DNA of 10,169 nt from a bacterium (GTDB lineage: Bacteria; UBP14; UBA6098; 4484-93): the NCBI GenBank assembly GCA_021158465.1, contig JAGGUN010000030.1:1-10169 (forward strand), written 5' to 3'. A program made the position numbers and the translations under genes. Position 1 is the stretch's first letter; the number at the start of each line of letters is the position of its first letter. Under the pieces are notes generated by a model, which did not search any database, was not told the origin of the DNA, and saw nothing but the letters and a program-made list of their open reading frames with translations. This document shows, piece after piece, positions 1 through 6,331 of this stretch.

Positions 1-1281
1 ACAGCAGGATGAATTGAACGGGTTCGGATAGGCAGAGATTGCTACTTCCCTGGGCTTATGCGAAATGTCCTCCTCGATTGCTGCCGTGTCGACATAGCCC
101 AGCGAATCGGTCTTGACGAGGTAGACATCGCTCCTTCCCAAGGTGAAGGAGTTTGTTGCGCCTGCTATAATGTATCCATTATCTCCTGTCTGTGCGACTG
201 ATGAGCCATAGTCTTCTCCGCTTCCTCCGTATGTGCGTTGCCAGAGGAGGTTTCCTTCCGCATCGGTCTTTACGAGATACACATCGAATGCCCCCGCTCC
301 AAATGATTCTGTATATCCAGCAATAGTATAGCCCCCATCGATGTTCTGGATAACGGAGCATCCCACATCATTCCAGCACCCACCGTAGGTTCGAGTCCAT
401 AGGGTATCACCATCGGTATCTATCTTTGCGAGATAAACATCGGTTTCACCAGCATCGGATGAGTATGACCATCCAGCGACAATATATCTGCCATCTGACG
501 ACTGTATGACCGAATTACCGCCGCTCCCGTAAGACCCACCATATGTCCGCTGCCACAGCATTTCACCTGTGGAATCTACTTTAACGAGATAAACACTACT
601 CCAACCCCCACTGAATGAGTATGTTTCCCCAGCCACCACGAATCCGCCGTCGGCAGTCTGCTTGACTGAAAAACCGTAATCGTTATAAAGTCCCCCGTAA
701 GTCCTTGTCCAGAGTGTATCGCCTCTGGCATCGGTTTTTATCAGATAAATATCGGCAGAATCTGTCGGGTGGGTTAAAAAAGATGAGGTTGTGCCTGCTA
801 TAATGTATCCGCCATCGGTTGTCTGCACAACGGAGGAACCCTTATCTCGACCATCACCTCCATAGTTTCTTGTCCAGACTGTGTCGCCATATGTATTAGC
901 CCTGATAAGATAAACATCTCCACTAACATATCCTGCGATTATGTAACCGCTACCTTCTACCTGAGCGACAGAGGAGCTGCCACTATTTTCCCCCCATGTT
1001 CTTTCCCAGGCTGTATCACCGGCGGAATCGGTTTTCACAAGGTAGACACTTCGCACACCATCCATACCGGTGGAATATGTCTCACCTGCGACAAGGAAAC
1101 CACCATCTTCAGTTTGGATAACATAGTAACCCACTGCATAGTCGCCTTCGCTGAATGTTCTCTCCCAGCCAGCAGAAGAAACATCAGTGAAAGTAAAAAG
1201 CACCAAAAGTGTTATTGTTATCTCAGCGATTTTCATAAGTTCTCTTGTGTTCTTGAGTGGGAGAGTAAAATATTTTCTCAT
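1..1281 (-). CDS. Secreted seven-blade repeat protein with C-terminal sorting motif (partial, 3' end off window)
   Basis: Reading the minus strand from 1281 to the left edge gives 427 residues with no stop, so the C-terminus is missing. Residues 16-37 form a signal peptide: a hydrophobic core followed by a VSSA/G cleavage-like site. Residues 39-398 are seven tandem repeats starting at W(T/Q/E)R, most with TYGG next, then SVxQ, DGGY(I/V)xAG and DVYLxKTD. After a short linker comes YPNPFNSS (residues 418-425), the usual start of a Por-secretion/type IX C-terminal sorting domain. Seven blades suggest a seven-bladed beta-propeller carried outside the cell; substrate or partner is unknown. The start at 1281 is chosen for GGAG eight bases upstream. 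ATG 1236 (residue 16) would give a more compact signal peptide but has only a weak site. A promoter lies at 1417-1444. Confidence 0.85.
   Translation of the reverse strand, partial: MRKYFTLPLKNTRELMKIAEITITLLVLFTFTDVSSAGWERTFSEGDYAVGYYVIQTEDGGFLVAGETYSTGMDGVRSVYLVKTDSAGDTAWERTWGENSGSSSVAQVEGSGYIIAGYVSGDVYLIRANTYGDTVWTRNYGGDGRDKGSSVVQTTDGGYIIAGTTSSFLTHPTDSADIYLIKTDARGDTLWTRTYGGLYNDYGFSVKQTADGGFVVAGETYSFSGGWSSVYLVKVDSTGEMLWQRTYGGSYGSGGNSVIQSSDGRYIVAGWSYSSDAGETDVYLAKIDTDGDTLWTRTYGGCWNDVGCSVIQNIDGGYTIAGYTESFGAGAFDVYLVKTDAEGNLLWQRTYGGSGEDYGSSVAQTGDNGYIIAGATNSFTLGRSDVYLVKTDSLGYVDTAAIEEDISHKPREVAISAYPNPFNSSCC
88..1167 (-). repeat. Seven tandem coding repeats (propeller blades)
   Basis: By residue number in the partial protein the units are 39-91, 92-135, 136-190, 191-242, 243-294, 295-346 and 347-398. 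Units 4 to 7 are each exactly 52 residues; units 1, 2 and 3 are 53, 44 and 55. Unit 2 is the shortest and lacks the usual YGG. The repeats are diverged at DNA level, but an exact 18-base match (160-177 and 793-810) encodes the same GYIIAG stretch in units 7 and 3, which hints at past exchange between units. The pattern resembles the repeat proteins with YPNPFN tails that are common in FCB and candidate-phylum genomes. Confidence 0.85.
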
Positions 1282-1416
1282 TCTACAATCTCCAGCCTGG
1301 CTCTCCTCAGAAGAAGCAACTTTTTTATCAGTCGCTCTTTTGAAACCTCAACCCAACACAGGTGTATACCAGATGGCAAAGTCAAGAAGGTAAGAAAGAA
1401 ACATCTTATCACCTTT

Positions 1417-1444
1417 AATATATTATATACACTTCATTTGTCAA
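1417..1444 (-). promoter_or_regulatory. Sigma70-type promoter of the propeller gene
   Basis: On the minus strand a perfect TTGACA (1439-1444) is followed after 16 bases by TATATT (1417-1422), five of six matches to TATAAT, in an AT-rich stretch. Transcription would start near 1410, leaving a leader of about 130 bases before the ATG at 1281. Confidence 0.6.
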
Positions 1445-1554
1445 GCAGTGAACTACAAAAATCTTAGAAAACTTCCACTCACCCTTTGGGCTTTTCAGGG
1501 CGTATCAGCTCGCAGGTTTCACCACCAATCAACAAAAAAAGAGGAAATTTTTAC

Positions 1555-1583
1555 TTGACAAAAGCTGCTATCTCTTATATGTT
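1555..1583 (+). promoter_or_regulatory. Sigma70-type promoter of the rplM operon
   Basis: A perfect TTGACA (1555-1560) is followed after 17 bases by TATGTT (1578-1583), four of six matches to TATAAT. The expected start of transcription near 1590 is only about 20 bases before the rplM ATG, leaving just enough room for its GGAGGG ribosome binding site. I see no other clear promoter inside the plus-strand cluster, so this may serve the whole run to 8329. Confidence 0.6.
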
Positions 1584-1610
1584 GAGTGCTTGAACTCGGA
1601 GGGAACTGAA

Positions 1611-2039
1611 ATGAGGAGTTATGTTCCAAAGGTTGGCAGTTTTCGGAAGCGCTGGTATGTGGTCGATGCGAGCGGTAAGACACTCGGCAGGCTCGCCACA
1701 CAGATAGCGAAAATCATCCGCGGGAAGAACAAACCGATATACACACCGCATCTCGATACTGGTGATTATGTGATTGTTGTGAATGCAGAGAAGGTCGCCC
1801 TGACTGGCAAGAAGTGGGACAAGAAGGAGTATCGCTGGTATACAGGTTATCCCGGCGGACTGAAGAGGCTAACATACAGACAGCTCCTTGCCAGGCATCC
1901 TGAGCGGATCATAGAGCATGCTGTTCGTGGTATGTTACCGAAGAACCGTCTGGGGAGGAAACTTGCCAGACATCTGTTTGTGTATAGAGGGAAGAAGCAT
2001 CCGCATCAGGCGCAGAAGCCTGAGAAGATAGAGATTTAA
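1611..2039 (+). CDS. rplM: 50S ribosomal protein L13
   Basis: This encodes 142 residues, the usual bacterial L13 length. L13 is an early-assembling protein of the large subunit that binds 23S rRNA. Residues 15-30 read RWYVVDASGKTLGRLA, the family N-terminal hallmark, and RGMLPKNRLGRKLARHL (106-122) matches the conserved C-terminal signature, followed by the basic stretch YRGKKHPHQAQKPE. The start at ATG 1611 is preceded by GGAGGG (1598-1603) at a spacing of seven. An in-frame TTG at 1590 would add seven unconserved residues and swallow the binding site. It is the first gene of the cluster, with rpsI following after 20 bases; the rplM-rpsI pair is conserved in almost all bacteria. Confidence 0.97.
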   Translation: MRSYVPKVGSFRKRWYVVDASGKTLGRLATQIAKIIRGKNKPIYTPHLDTGDYVIVVNAEKVALTGKKWDKKEYRWYTGYPGGLKRLTYRQLLARHPERIIEHAVRGMLPKNRLGRKLARHLFVYRGKKHPHQAQKPEKIEI

Positions 2040-2059
2040 TGGGTTAAGGAGGTCCCATC

Positions 2060-2458
2060 TTGGCGTCTCGGAAGCCGGTATATGCTACAGGTAAGCGGAA
2101 AGAGGCTGTTGCCAAGCTTTGGCTTTTCCCCGGTGGTACAGGCAAGGAGGATATAAACGGTAGAAGTATGCACGAGTACTTTGAGCGGGAAAGTCTTATC
2201 ATCCTCATAAAGCAGCCGCTTATTACTGCAGAACTTGATGGTAAGTTCGACATTAAGGCGAGGGTTCTTGGTGGGGGCAAGTCAGGGCAGGCAGGGGCAC
2301 TCCAGCTTGCCATCGCAAGAGCGCTGGTAAAGTATAACCCAGAACTCAAGCCGCTTATACGCCGGAACGGGTTCTTGACCCGGGACGCAAGAGAGGTAGA
2401 GCGCAAGAAGTACGGGCAGCCAAAGGCTCGGAAACGCTTCCAGTTCTCGAAGAGATAA
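2060..2458 (+). CDS. rpsI: 30S ribosomal protein S9
   Basis: This encodes 132 residues, the normal size for S9, a small-subunit head protein whose C-terminal tail contacts the P-site tRNA. ATGKRKEAVAK (9-19) is the family N-terminal motif, GGGKSGQAGA followed by AIARAL (71-88) is the S9 signature, and the protein ends in the universal SKR. The start codon is TTG at 2060, supported by AAGGAGGT (2046-2053) with seven bases between GGAGG and TTG. No in-frame ATG or GTG comes close to the conserved N-terminus. It lies 20 bases after rplM and 90 bases before rpsB. Confidence 0.96.
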   Translation: MASRKPVYATGKRKEAVAKLWLFPGGTGKEDINGRSMHEYFERESLIILIKQPLITAELDGKFDIKARVLGGGKSGQAGALQLAIARALVKYNPELKPLIRRNGFLTRDAREVERKKYGQPKARKRFQFSKR

Positions 2459-2548
2459 ATCACATTCGCAGATTCCCCGCGGGTCCGGTATAAAAACGGC
2501 TAAGGGGAAGGTGAAGCGAGTGGGAGACAAAAACCCGGGAGGCATTTT
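2459..2548 (+). promoter_or_regulatory. Possible structured leader of rpsB
   Basis: The 90-base gap before rpsB can fold. TTCCCC (2473-2478) pairs with GGGGAA (2504-2509), enclosing a small CCG/CGG hairpin (2485-2487 with 2497-2499). CGGGT (2480-2484) can also pair with ACCCG (2533-2537), which overlaps the first base of the rpsB ribosome binding site GGGAGG (2537-2542). Leaders upstream of rpsB that respond to S2 are known in proteobacteria. This one is inferred from pairing only, and I do not recognise the proteobacterial consensus in it. Confidence 0.35.
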
Positions 2549-3304
2549 ATGCGTGAATTAACTATTAAGGAGCTTCTCGACGCAGGCGTCCACTACGGAC
2601 ATCAGACAAGCCGTTGGAACCCCAAGATGAAGCCGTATATCCTGACCGCCCGCGGAGGCATACATATTATCAATCTCTACAAGACCAAGGAGATGCTCAA
2701 GATCGCATACGAGGTTACAAAACAGGCAGCACAGAAAGGGGAAACCATCCTATTCGTCGGTACAAAGAAACAGGCAAAGGATGTAATCCGTGAGGAGGCA
2801 GAGCGTGCACATGTTTTCTATGTGTGTGAGAGGTGGCTGGGTGGCATGCTGACAAACTTTAAGACAATCAGAACAAGTGTACAGAGGCTGAAAGAGCTGG
2901 AGAAGATGAAGATCTCCGGTGGGTACAACTCCTACACCAAAAAAGAGGTTCTCAAGATGGAAAAGGAGCGGGAGAGGTTGGAGCGGAACCTCGGAGGTAT
3001 AAAGGACATGGAGAGACTTCCTGACCTTGTGTTCCTCGTCGACCAGAAGAAAGAAGAGACAGCCGTCAAGGAGATAAGGCGAGTGGGTGCCAAGCTAATC
3101 GCCCTAACCGATACCAACGGTGACCCAGACCCGGTGGACATCGTAATCCCCGGAAACGATGACGCCATGAAATCCATCAGATTTATCACAGCCATTATTG
3201 CCGACGCCGTCATCGAGGGAAGGCAGATGGTTGCCACTACATCCGACTGGGAACAAAAAGAGAAAGAGGAAATTGAACACAAAGAAGAAAAGAAGAAGGA
3301 GTAG
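2549..3304 (+). CDS. rpsB: 30S ribosomal protein S2
   Basis: This encodes 251 residues, typical for S2, which sits on the back of the 30S subunit and is needed for S1 binding in bacteria that use S1. LLDAGVHYGHQTSRWNPKM (9-27) is the family N-terminal motif. ERWLGGMLTNF, LPDLVFLVD and DPVDIVIPGNDDA follow in the right order, and the coiled-coil arm around residues 110-155 is rich in K, E and R. The last seventeen residues are a low-complexity run of E and K. ATG 2549 follows GGGAGG (2537-2542) with six bases between. The gene lies three bases before tsf, the standard rpsB-tsf pairing, and a possible structured leader precedes it. Confidence 0.96.
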   Translation: MRELTIKELLDAGVHYGHQTSRWNPKMKPYILTARGGIHIINLYKTKEMLKIAYEVTKQAAQKGETILFVGTKKQAKDVIREEAERAHVFYVCERWLGGMLTNFKTIRTSVQRLKELEKMKISGGYNSYTKKEVLKMEKERERLERNLGGIKDMERLPDLVFLVDQKKEETAVKEIRRVGAKLIALTDTNGDPDPVDIVIPGNDDAMKSIRFITAIIADAVIEGRQMVATTSDWEQKEKEEIEHKEEKKKE

Positions 3305-3307
3305 AAG

Positions 3308-3901
3308 ATGAACATAGATGCAAAACTGGTAAAGAAACTCCGCGATATGACAGGCGCTGGTATGATGGATTGCAAGAAGGCTCTCGTCAAGACGGGAGGC
3401 GATATTGATAAGGCGATAGAGCATCTTCGCAAGACTGGAGCAGCAAAGGCTGCCAAGAAACTGGATAGGGCTGCGAACGAGGGACAGGTTATCTCCTATA
3501 TCCATCCGGGCGGGAAACTTGGAGTGCTTGTTGAGCTTAACTGCGAGACGGATTTCGTCGCCAGGACACCAGAGTTCCAGGCTCTCGGAAAGGATATCGC
3601 TATGCAGATAGCGGCTACCGACCCGATCTCTGTCTCCATCGAAGAGCTGCCGCAGGACATCGTCGAGAAGGAAAAGGAGATATACATCGAGCAGGCGCTC
3701 TCGAGTGGCAAGCCGAAAACCATAGCCGAGAGGATCGCCGATGGAAAGCTTAAGAAATTCTACGAGTCAGCCTGCTTGCTTGAACAGGAGTTCATTAAGG
3801 ATTCCTCCAGAAAAGTAAAGGATATAATTATGGAGCTTATCGCCAAGGTTGGTGAGAATATCCGAGTTTCGAGGTTCGCAAGGTTCAAGATAGGAGAATA
3901 A
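3308..3901 (+). CDS. tsf: Elongation factor Ts
   Basis: This encodes 197 residues. EF-Ts is the guanine nucleotide exchange factor that reloads EF-Tu. An N-terminal UBA-like domain (about 1-55, containing TGAGMMDCKKAL) is followed by the core with NCETDFVAR (78-86), the motif that inserts into EF-Tu. GKLKKFYESACLLEQEFIKD (147-166) is the conserved C-terminal motif. The length matches the short single-core type seen in Thermus, rather than the roughly 280-residue E. coli type. ATG 3308 follows GGAG (3298-3301) inside the 3' end of rpsB, with three bases between the genes, so the two are probably translationally coupled. A 128-base gap separates it from the best pyrH start. Confidence 0.96.
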   Translation: MNIDAKLVKKLRDMTGAGMMDCKKALVKTGGDIDKAIEHLRKTGAAKAAKKLDRAANEGQVISYIHPGGKLGVLVELNCETDFVARTPEFQALGKDIAMQIAATDPISVSIEELPQDIVEKEKEIYIEQALSSGKPKTIAERIADGKLKKFYESACLLEQEFIKDSSRKVKDIIMELIAKVGENIRVSRFARFKIGE

Positions 3902-3978
3902 GAAGAAATATCAGAGGGCTGTAAAAATCTCTTGAGGGTTCCAGGAATTATCTCACGCCGATGGTCAGGGAAATAGCT

Positions 3979-4017
3979 ATGAGGGGTTGGGTTTTCTCAA
4001 CCCCTCGATCCTTATAA
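3979..4017 (+). other. Possible short upstream ORF before pyrH
   Basis: ATG 3979 opens a 12-codon frame (MRGWVFSTPRSL) that ends at TAA 4015-4017, directly before the pyrH ribosome binding site and in the pyrH frame. AGGGA (3967-3971) lies seven bases upstream of the ATG. ATG 3961 extends the same frame to 18 codons, but without a good site. The hairpin at 3981-4006 lies inside it. Nothing shows that it is translated; it may be chance. Confidence 0.2.
3981..4006 (+). promoter_or_regulatory. Strong hairpin between tsf and pyrH
   Basis: GAGGGGTTG (3981-3989) pairs perfectly with CAACCCCTC (3998-4006) around an 8-base loop. It is followed by GATCCTTATAAG, with no run of T, so it is not a classical intrinsic terminator. 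It ends eleven bases before the pyrH ribosome binding site. It may act as an RNA processing or stability element, or help adjust pyrH expression relative to the upstream ribosomal genes. Confidence 0.5.
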
Positions 4018-4029
4018 GAGGAGAGAGAC

Positions 4030-4746
4030 ATAACGCAACAGAAGTACAACCGTATTCTGCTCAAGATATCCGGTGAGGGGTTACTTGGCGAGAAGGAGTT
4101 TGGGATAGAGCCGGAACGGATAGCAGAGATAGCGGAGGAGCTTGCCGAGGTAAAGCAGCTTGGGGTTCAGGTGGGTGTGGTCGTTGGAGGTGGTAATATC
4201 TTCAGAGGGCTATCCGGTGTCTCGCTCGGCATCGACCGGATCACCGGCGACCTCATCGGAATGCTTGCCACTATTATGAACTCGCTCGCTCTTCAGACAG
4301 TGCTTGAGAAGAGGTTCAATGTTGAGACTCGTGTTCTCTCCGAGATTGAGGTCCCACAGCTTGCCGAGCCGTATATCAGAAGAAGGGCGATAAGACACCT
4401 CGAAAAGGGGAGGATTGTTATCTTTGCGGGTGGCACAGGGAAGCCTTTCTTCACTACGGACACAGCAGCAGCACTGAAAGCAGCGGAGGTTTCTGCCGAT
4501 GCTCTACTAAAGGGAACAAAGGTGGATGGCGTCTTCTCCGACGACCCCGAGAAGAACCCGAACGCAACATTCTACAAAAATCTCTCATATAGGGATGTTT
4601 TATCCAGCAACTTGAGGGTTATGGATTCGACCGCGGTCTCGATGTGTATGGAGAACTCCATTCCGATAATCGTTTTCAACTTCAGTGAGCCTGGGAAGCT
4701 AATCGAGGTCGTCAGAGGCAAGAGCGTTGGAACAATAATTTCATAA
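4030..4746 (+). CDS. pyrH: UMP kinase (uridylate kinase), non-canonical start
   Basis: PyrH phosphorylates UMP to UDP with ATP in the cytoplasm; it is a hexameric amino-acid-kinase-fold enzyme. From the chosen start the protein is 238 residues, the usual length. KYNRILLKISGEGLLG (5-20) is the N-terminal phosphate-binding region, GGGNIFRG is at 53-60, DR..GD..GMLAT at 69-81, then GTGKPFFTTDTAAALKA and VDGVFSDDPEKNP. The oddity is the start. In-frame TAA sits at 4015-4017, and the first in-frame ATG, GTG or TTG is GTG 4171, which would delete the first 47 residues, including the nucleotide-binding lysine/glycine motif. GAGGAG (4018-4023) places ATA 4030 (spacing six) or ACG 4033 (spacing nine) as likely starts. 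Family identity is certain; the exact start is not. frr follows after 14 bases. Confidence 0.9.
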   Translation: MTQQKYNRILLKISGEGLLGEKEFGIEPERIAEIAEELAEVKQLGVQVGVVVGGGNIFRGLSGVSLGIDRITGDLIGMLATIMNSLALQTVLEKRFNVETRVLSEIEVPQLAEPYIRRRAIRHLEKGRIVIFAGGTGKPFFTTDTAAALKAAEVSADALLKGTKVDGVFSDDPEKNPNATFYKNLSYRDVLSSNLRVMDSTAVSMCMENSIPIIVFNFSEPGKLIEVVRGKSVGTIIS

Positions 4747-4760
4747 GGAGGAAAGCGAGA

Positions 4761-5318
4761 ATGATAGAGGAGATTCTCAAGGAGTGTGAGAGCAGGATGA
4801 AGGAGGCGGTCGAGAGTTTTTCTGCCGAGGTTGCCAGGGTTCGCACCGGAAAGGCAACGCCGGCTCTCCTGGACGGGATAAGGGTGGATTATTACGGCGC
4901 ACCAACACCGCTCAAGCAGATAGCCAACATTAGCACTCCTGAGCCAAGGCTCCTGGTAGTTCACCCTTGGGACAAGGGCGTCTTGCCTGAAATAGAGAAG
5001 GCGATCCTGAGATCAGACCTTGGGCTTATGCCATCCAACGATGGGAATGTTGTGCGAATCCCTATCCCCCCCTTGACCGAGGAGCGAAGGCACGACCTCG
5101 TGAAGCTTGTCAAGAAGATGGCAGAAGAGGCAAAGACCGAAGTCCGCAATATCCGCAGGGATGCAAACGATAAGGCAATATCCGCCAAAAGATCAAAGGA
5201 GATAAGCGAGGATGAGGAAACGCTCATACTGAAGAAGGTTCAGGAGTTAACCGATAAATACACAGGCAAGGTGGAGGAGATCTTTAAGCACAAGGAAAAG
5301 GAGATTATGACGATATAA
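4761..5318 (+). CDS. frr: Ribosome recycling factor
   Basis: This encodes 185 residues, exactly the typical RRF length. With EF-G, RRF splits the post-termination ribosome so that its subunits can be reused. ARVRTGKATPALLDGI (25-40), YYGAPTPL (44-51) and the long helical C-terminal stretch are family hallmarks. VRNIRRDANDK (128-138) contains the arginine corresponding to E. coli Arg132, which is needed for activity. The AAGGAGG ribosome binding site overlaps the pyrH stop codon (4744-4751), nine bases before ATG 4761. pyrH-frr adjacency is near universal, but the usual followers uppS, cdsA and dxr are absent; an oxidoreductase and lpxB come next. Confidence 0.97.
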   Translation: MIEEILKECESRMKEAVESFSAEVARVRTGKATPALLDGIRVDYYGAPTPLKQIANISTPEPRLLVVHPWDKGVLPEIEKAILRSDLGLMPSNDGNVVRIPIPPLTEERRHDLVKLVKKMAEEAKTEVRNIRRDANDKAISAKRSKEISEDEETLILKKVQELTDKYTGKVEEIFKHKEKEIMTI

Positions 5319-5350
5319 CCTCCTCAGCATGTGACCTTAGAGGAGGTATA
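5314..5350 (+). promoter_or_regulatory. Hairpin hiding the ribosome binding site of the oxidoreductase gene
   Basis: ACCTCCTC (5318-5325) pairs perfectly with GAGGAGGT (5340-5347) around a 14-base loop. With A5317 bulged out, TAT (5314-5316) pairs on with ATA (5348-5350). The whole AGGAGG site of the next gene lies in the 3' arm. The frr stop codon TAA (5316-5318) lies at the base of the 5' arm, so a ribosome finishing frr would open the stem. This suggests translational coupling. Confidence 0.55.
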
Positions 5351-5359
5351 AGAATTGAT

Positions 5360-6331
5360 ATGCTAAGAGTTGCAGTTGTTGGCGTTGGCTATCTCGGATG
5401 GTTCCATGCAAGCCTCGTCAAAGGCTCGGACTTCGCCGAGCTGGCAGGTATATTTGACATAGATCCACACAGATCCGGTGATGTCGCCCGAAGACTGGAT
5501 GTTCCTGCTTACAAGTCACTCGATGCCCTTTTATCCGATGTCGATGCGGTCATCATCGCCACACCGACGGGAACACATTTCGACATCGGGATGGCAGCAG
5601 TCCGGGCAGGCAAGCATATCCTTATGGAGAAACCGATTACCGACTCATACGAAAAGGGAAAACACCTCGTTGAAGAGGCAGAGTCCAGCGATCTTGTTCT
5701 CGCACTCGGCTATACAGAGCGGTTCAATCCGGCATACAGGTCTGCAAAGCCGTTCATCAAAGAGCCTGTTTATGTAGAGTCGGAGCGCTTGACCCCGCCA
5801 TCCGAAAGGGGAACAGATGTCTCGGTGATACTCGACCTGATGATACATGACATCGACCTCACACTCGATATATTCGGCTGTGAGCCGCTTTCTGTCTCAT
5901 CGTACGGGGTAAATGTCGTCTATGAGAGGGATGACATATCATCGGCGACACTTTTCTTCACCGGCGACAGGATTGCAAAGCTAACCGCAAGCCGGGTTTC
6001 CATCAAGCCCACCCGAAAGCTCCGTATCTTTCAGGCTGATTCTTATCTCTCAATCGACTTGGCGAAAAGAAGCGTAGAGGTCGTTTCACTTTGCGATTTA
6101 TCATCTCTCGGCGTAGAATGCCACCCCATCCCGTTTGGCAAGGCTAACAGGAATGTATTTGTTTCCAGCCTGCCGGTACCAAATGATGTCAATCCGCTGT
6201 TAGAGGAGATACGGGATTTTGTGGCGGCAGCGGAAGCAGGTAAGAAACCTGCGGTCTCCGGGCGTGATGCATTACGCTCCCTTAAAATATCCTTTGAGGT
6301 TATCTCAAACATCCACAGACCAAAGGTATGA
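5360..6331 (+). CDS. Gfo/Idh/MocA-family oxidoreductase, possibly a UDP-GlcNAc 3-dehydrogenase (GnnA-like)
   Basis: This encodes 323 residues. The N-terminal Rossmann fold starts VAVVGVGYLG (4-13), a GxGxxG nucleotide-binding motif. ATPTGTHF (67-74), MEKPITDS (89-96) with the family EKP lysine, and GYTERFNPAY (117-126) follow. HDID at 163-166 supplies the usual catalytic-site histidine and aspartate. The C-terminal part is the alpha/beta substrate domain. It overlaps lpxB by four bases (ATGA). In Acidithiobacillus the family member GnnA oxidises UDP-GlcNAc for amide-linked lipid A and lies near lpxA and lpxB, so the same role is plausible here; its aminotransferase partner GnnB is not in the window. 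ATG 5360 is 13 bases from AGGAGG (5341-5346), rather far. In-frame ATT 5354, at seven bases, is a conceivable alternative. Confidence 0.85.
   Translation: MLRVAVVGVGYLGWFHASLVKGSDFAELAGIFDIDPHRSGDVARRLDVPAYKSLDALLSDVDAVIIATPTGTHFDIGMAAVRAGKHILMEKPITDSYEKGKHLVEEAESSDLVLALGYTERFNPAYRSAKPFIKEPVYVESERLTPPSERGTDVSVILDLMIHDIDLTLDIFGCEPLSVSSYGVNVVYERDDISSATLFFTGDRIAKLTASRVSIKPTRKLRIFQADSYLSIDLAKRSVEVVSLCDLSSLGVECHPIPFGKANRNVFVSSLPVPNDVNPLLEEIRDFVAAAEAGKKPAVSGRDALRSLKISFEVISNIHRPKV

Larger units (their letters stand above)
1282..1610. promoter_or_regulatory. Divergent intergenic control region
   Basis: This 329-base stretch separates the minus-strand propeller gene from the plus-strand rplM operon. 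It holds one sigma70-like promoter for each side (1417-1444 minus, 1555-1583 plus). The propeller transcript would carry a leader of about 130 bases, and the rplM transcript only about 20. I see no convincing terminator, RNA gene or protein gene in it. The short ORFs that exist lack conserved content. Confidence 0.6.

Noticed and set aside
88-1167. Regular repeats at the left end as a CRISPR array or DNA satellite
   Set aside because: The period is about 156 bases, the copies are diverged, and conservation follows codons and protein motifs, so these are coding repeats.
1348-1404. An 18-codon minus-strand ORF (MFLSYLLDFAIWYTPVLG) in the propeller leader
   Set aside because: It starts about six bases from the expected transcription start, leaving no room for a ribosome binding site, and shows nothing recognisable.
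1114-1467. A 117-codon plus-strand ORF opposite the propeller gene N-terminus and promoter
   Set aside because: It runs antisense to a signal peptide and repeats that clearly read as protein, has no family features and no ribosome binding site.
1478-1500. Small CCC/GGG stem followed by TTTT in the divergent region
   Set aside because: The stem is only about three pairs, and no gene ends there on the plus strand, so it is not credible as a terminator.
1590-1610. TTG 1590 as an earlier rplM start
   Set aside because: It would place the GGAGGG ribosome binding site inside the coding region and add seven residues that the L13 family lacks; ATG 1611 has ideal spacing.
2044-3505. Several long minus-strand ORFs opposite rpsI, rpsB and tsf
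   Set aside because: They are antisense shadows of well-conserved ribosomal genes with implausible compositions and no start signals.
3981-4020. The hairpin before pyrH as an intrinsic terminator
   Set aside because: The stem is strong, but it is followed by GATCCTTATAAG rather than a T run, and essential genes follow in the same direction.
4171-4746. GTG 4171 as the pyrH start
   Set aside because: The product would lose the conserved N-terminal nucleotide-binding segment, which is plainly encoded just upstream in the same frame.
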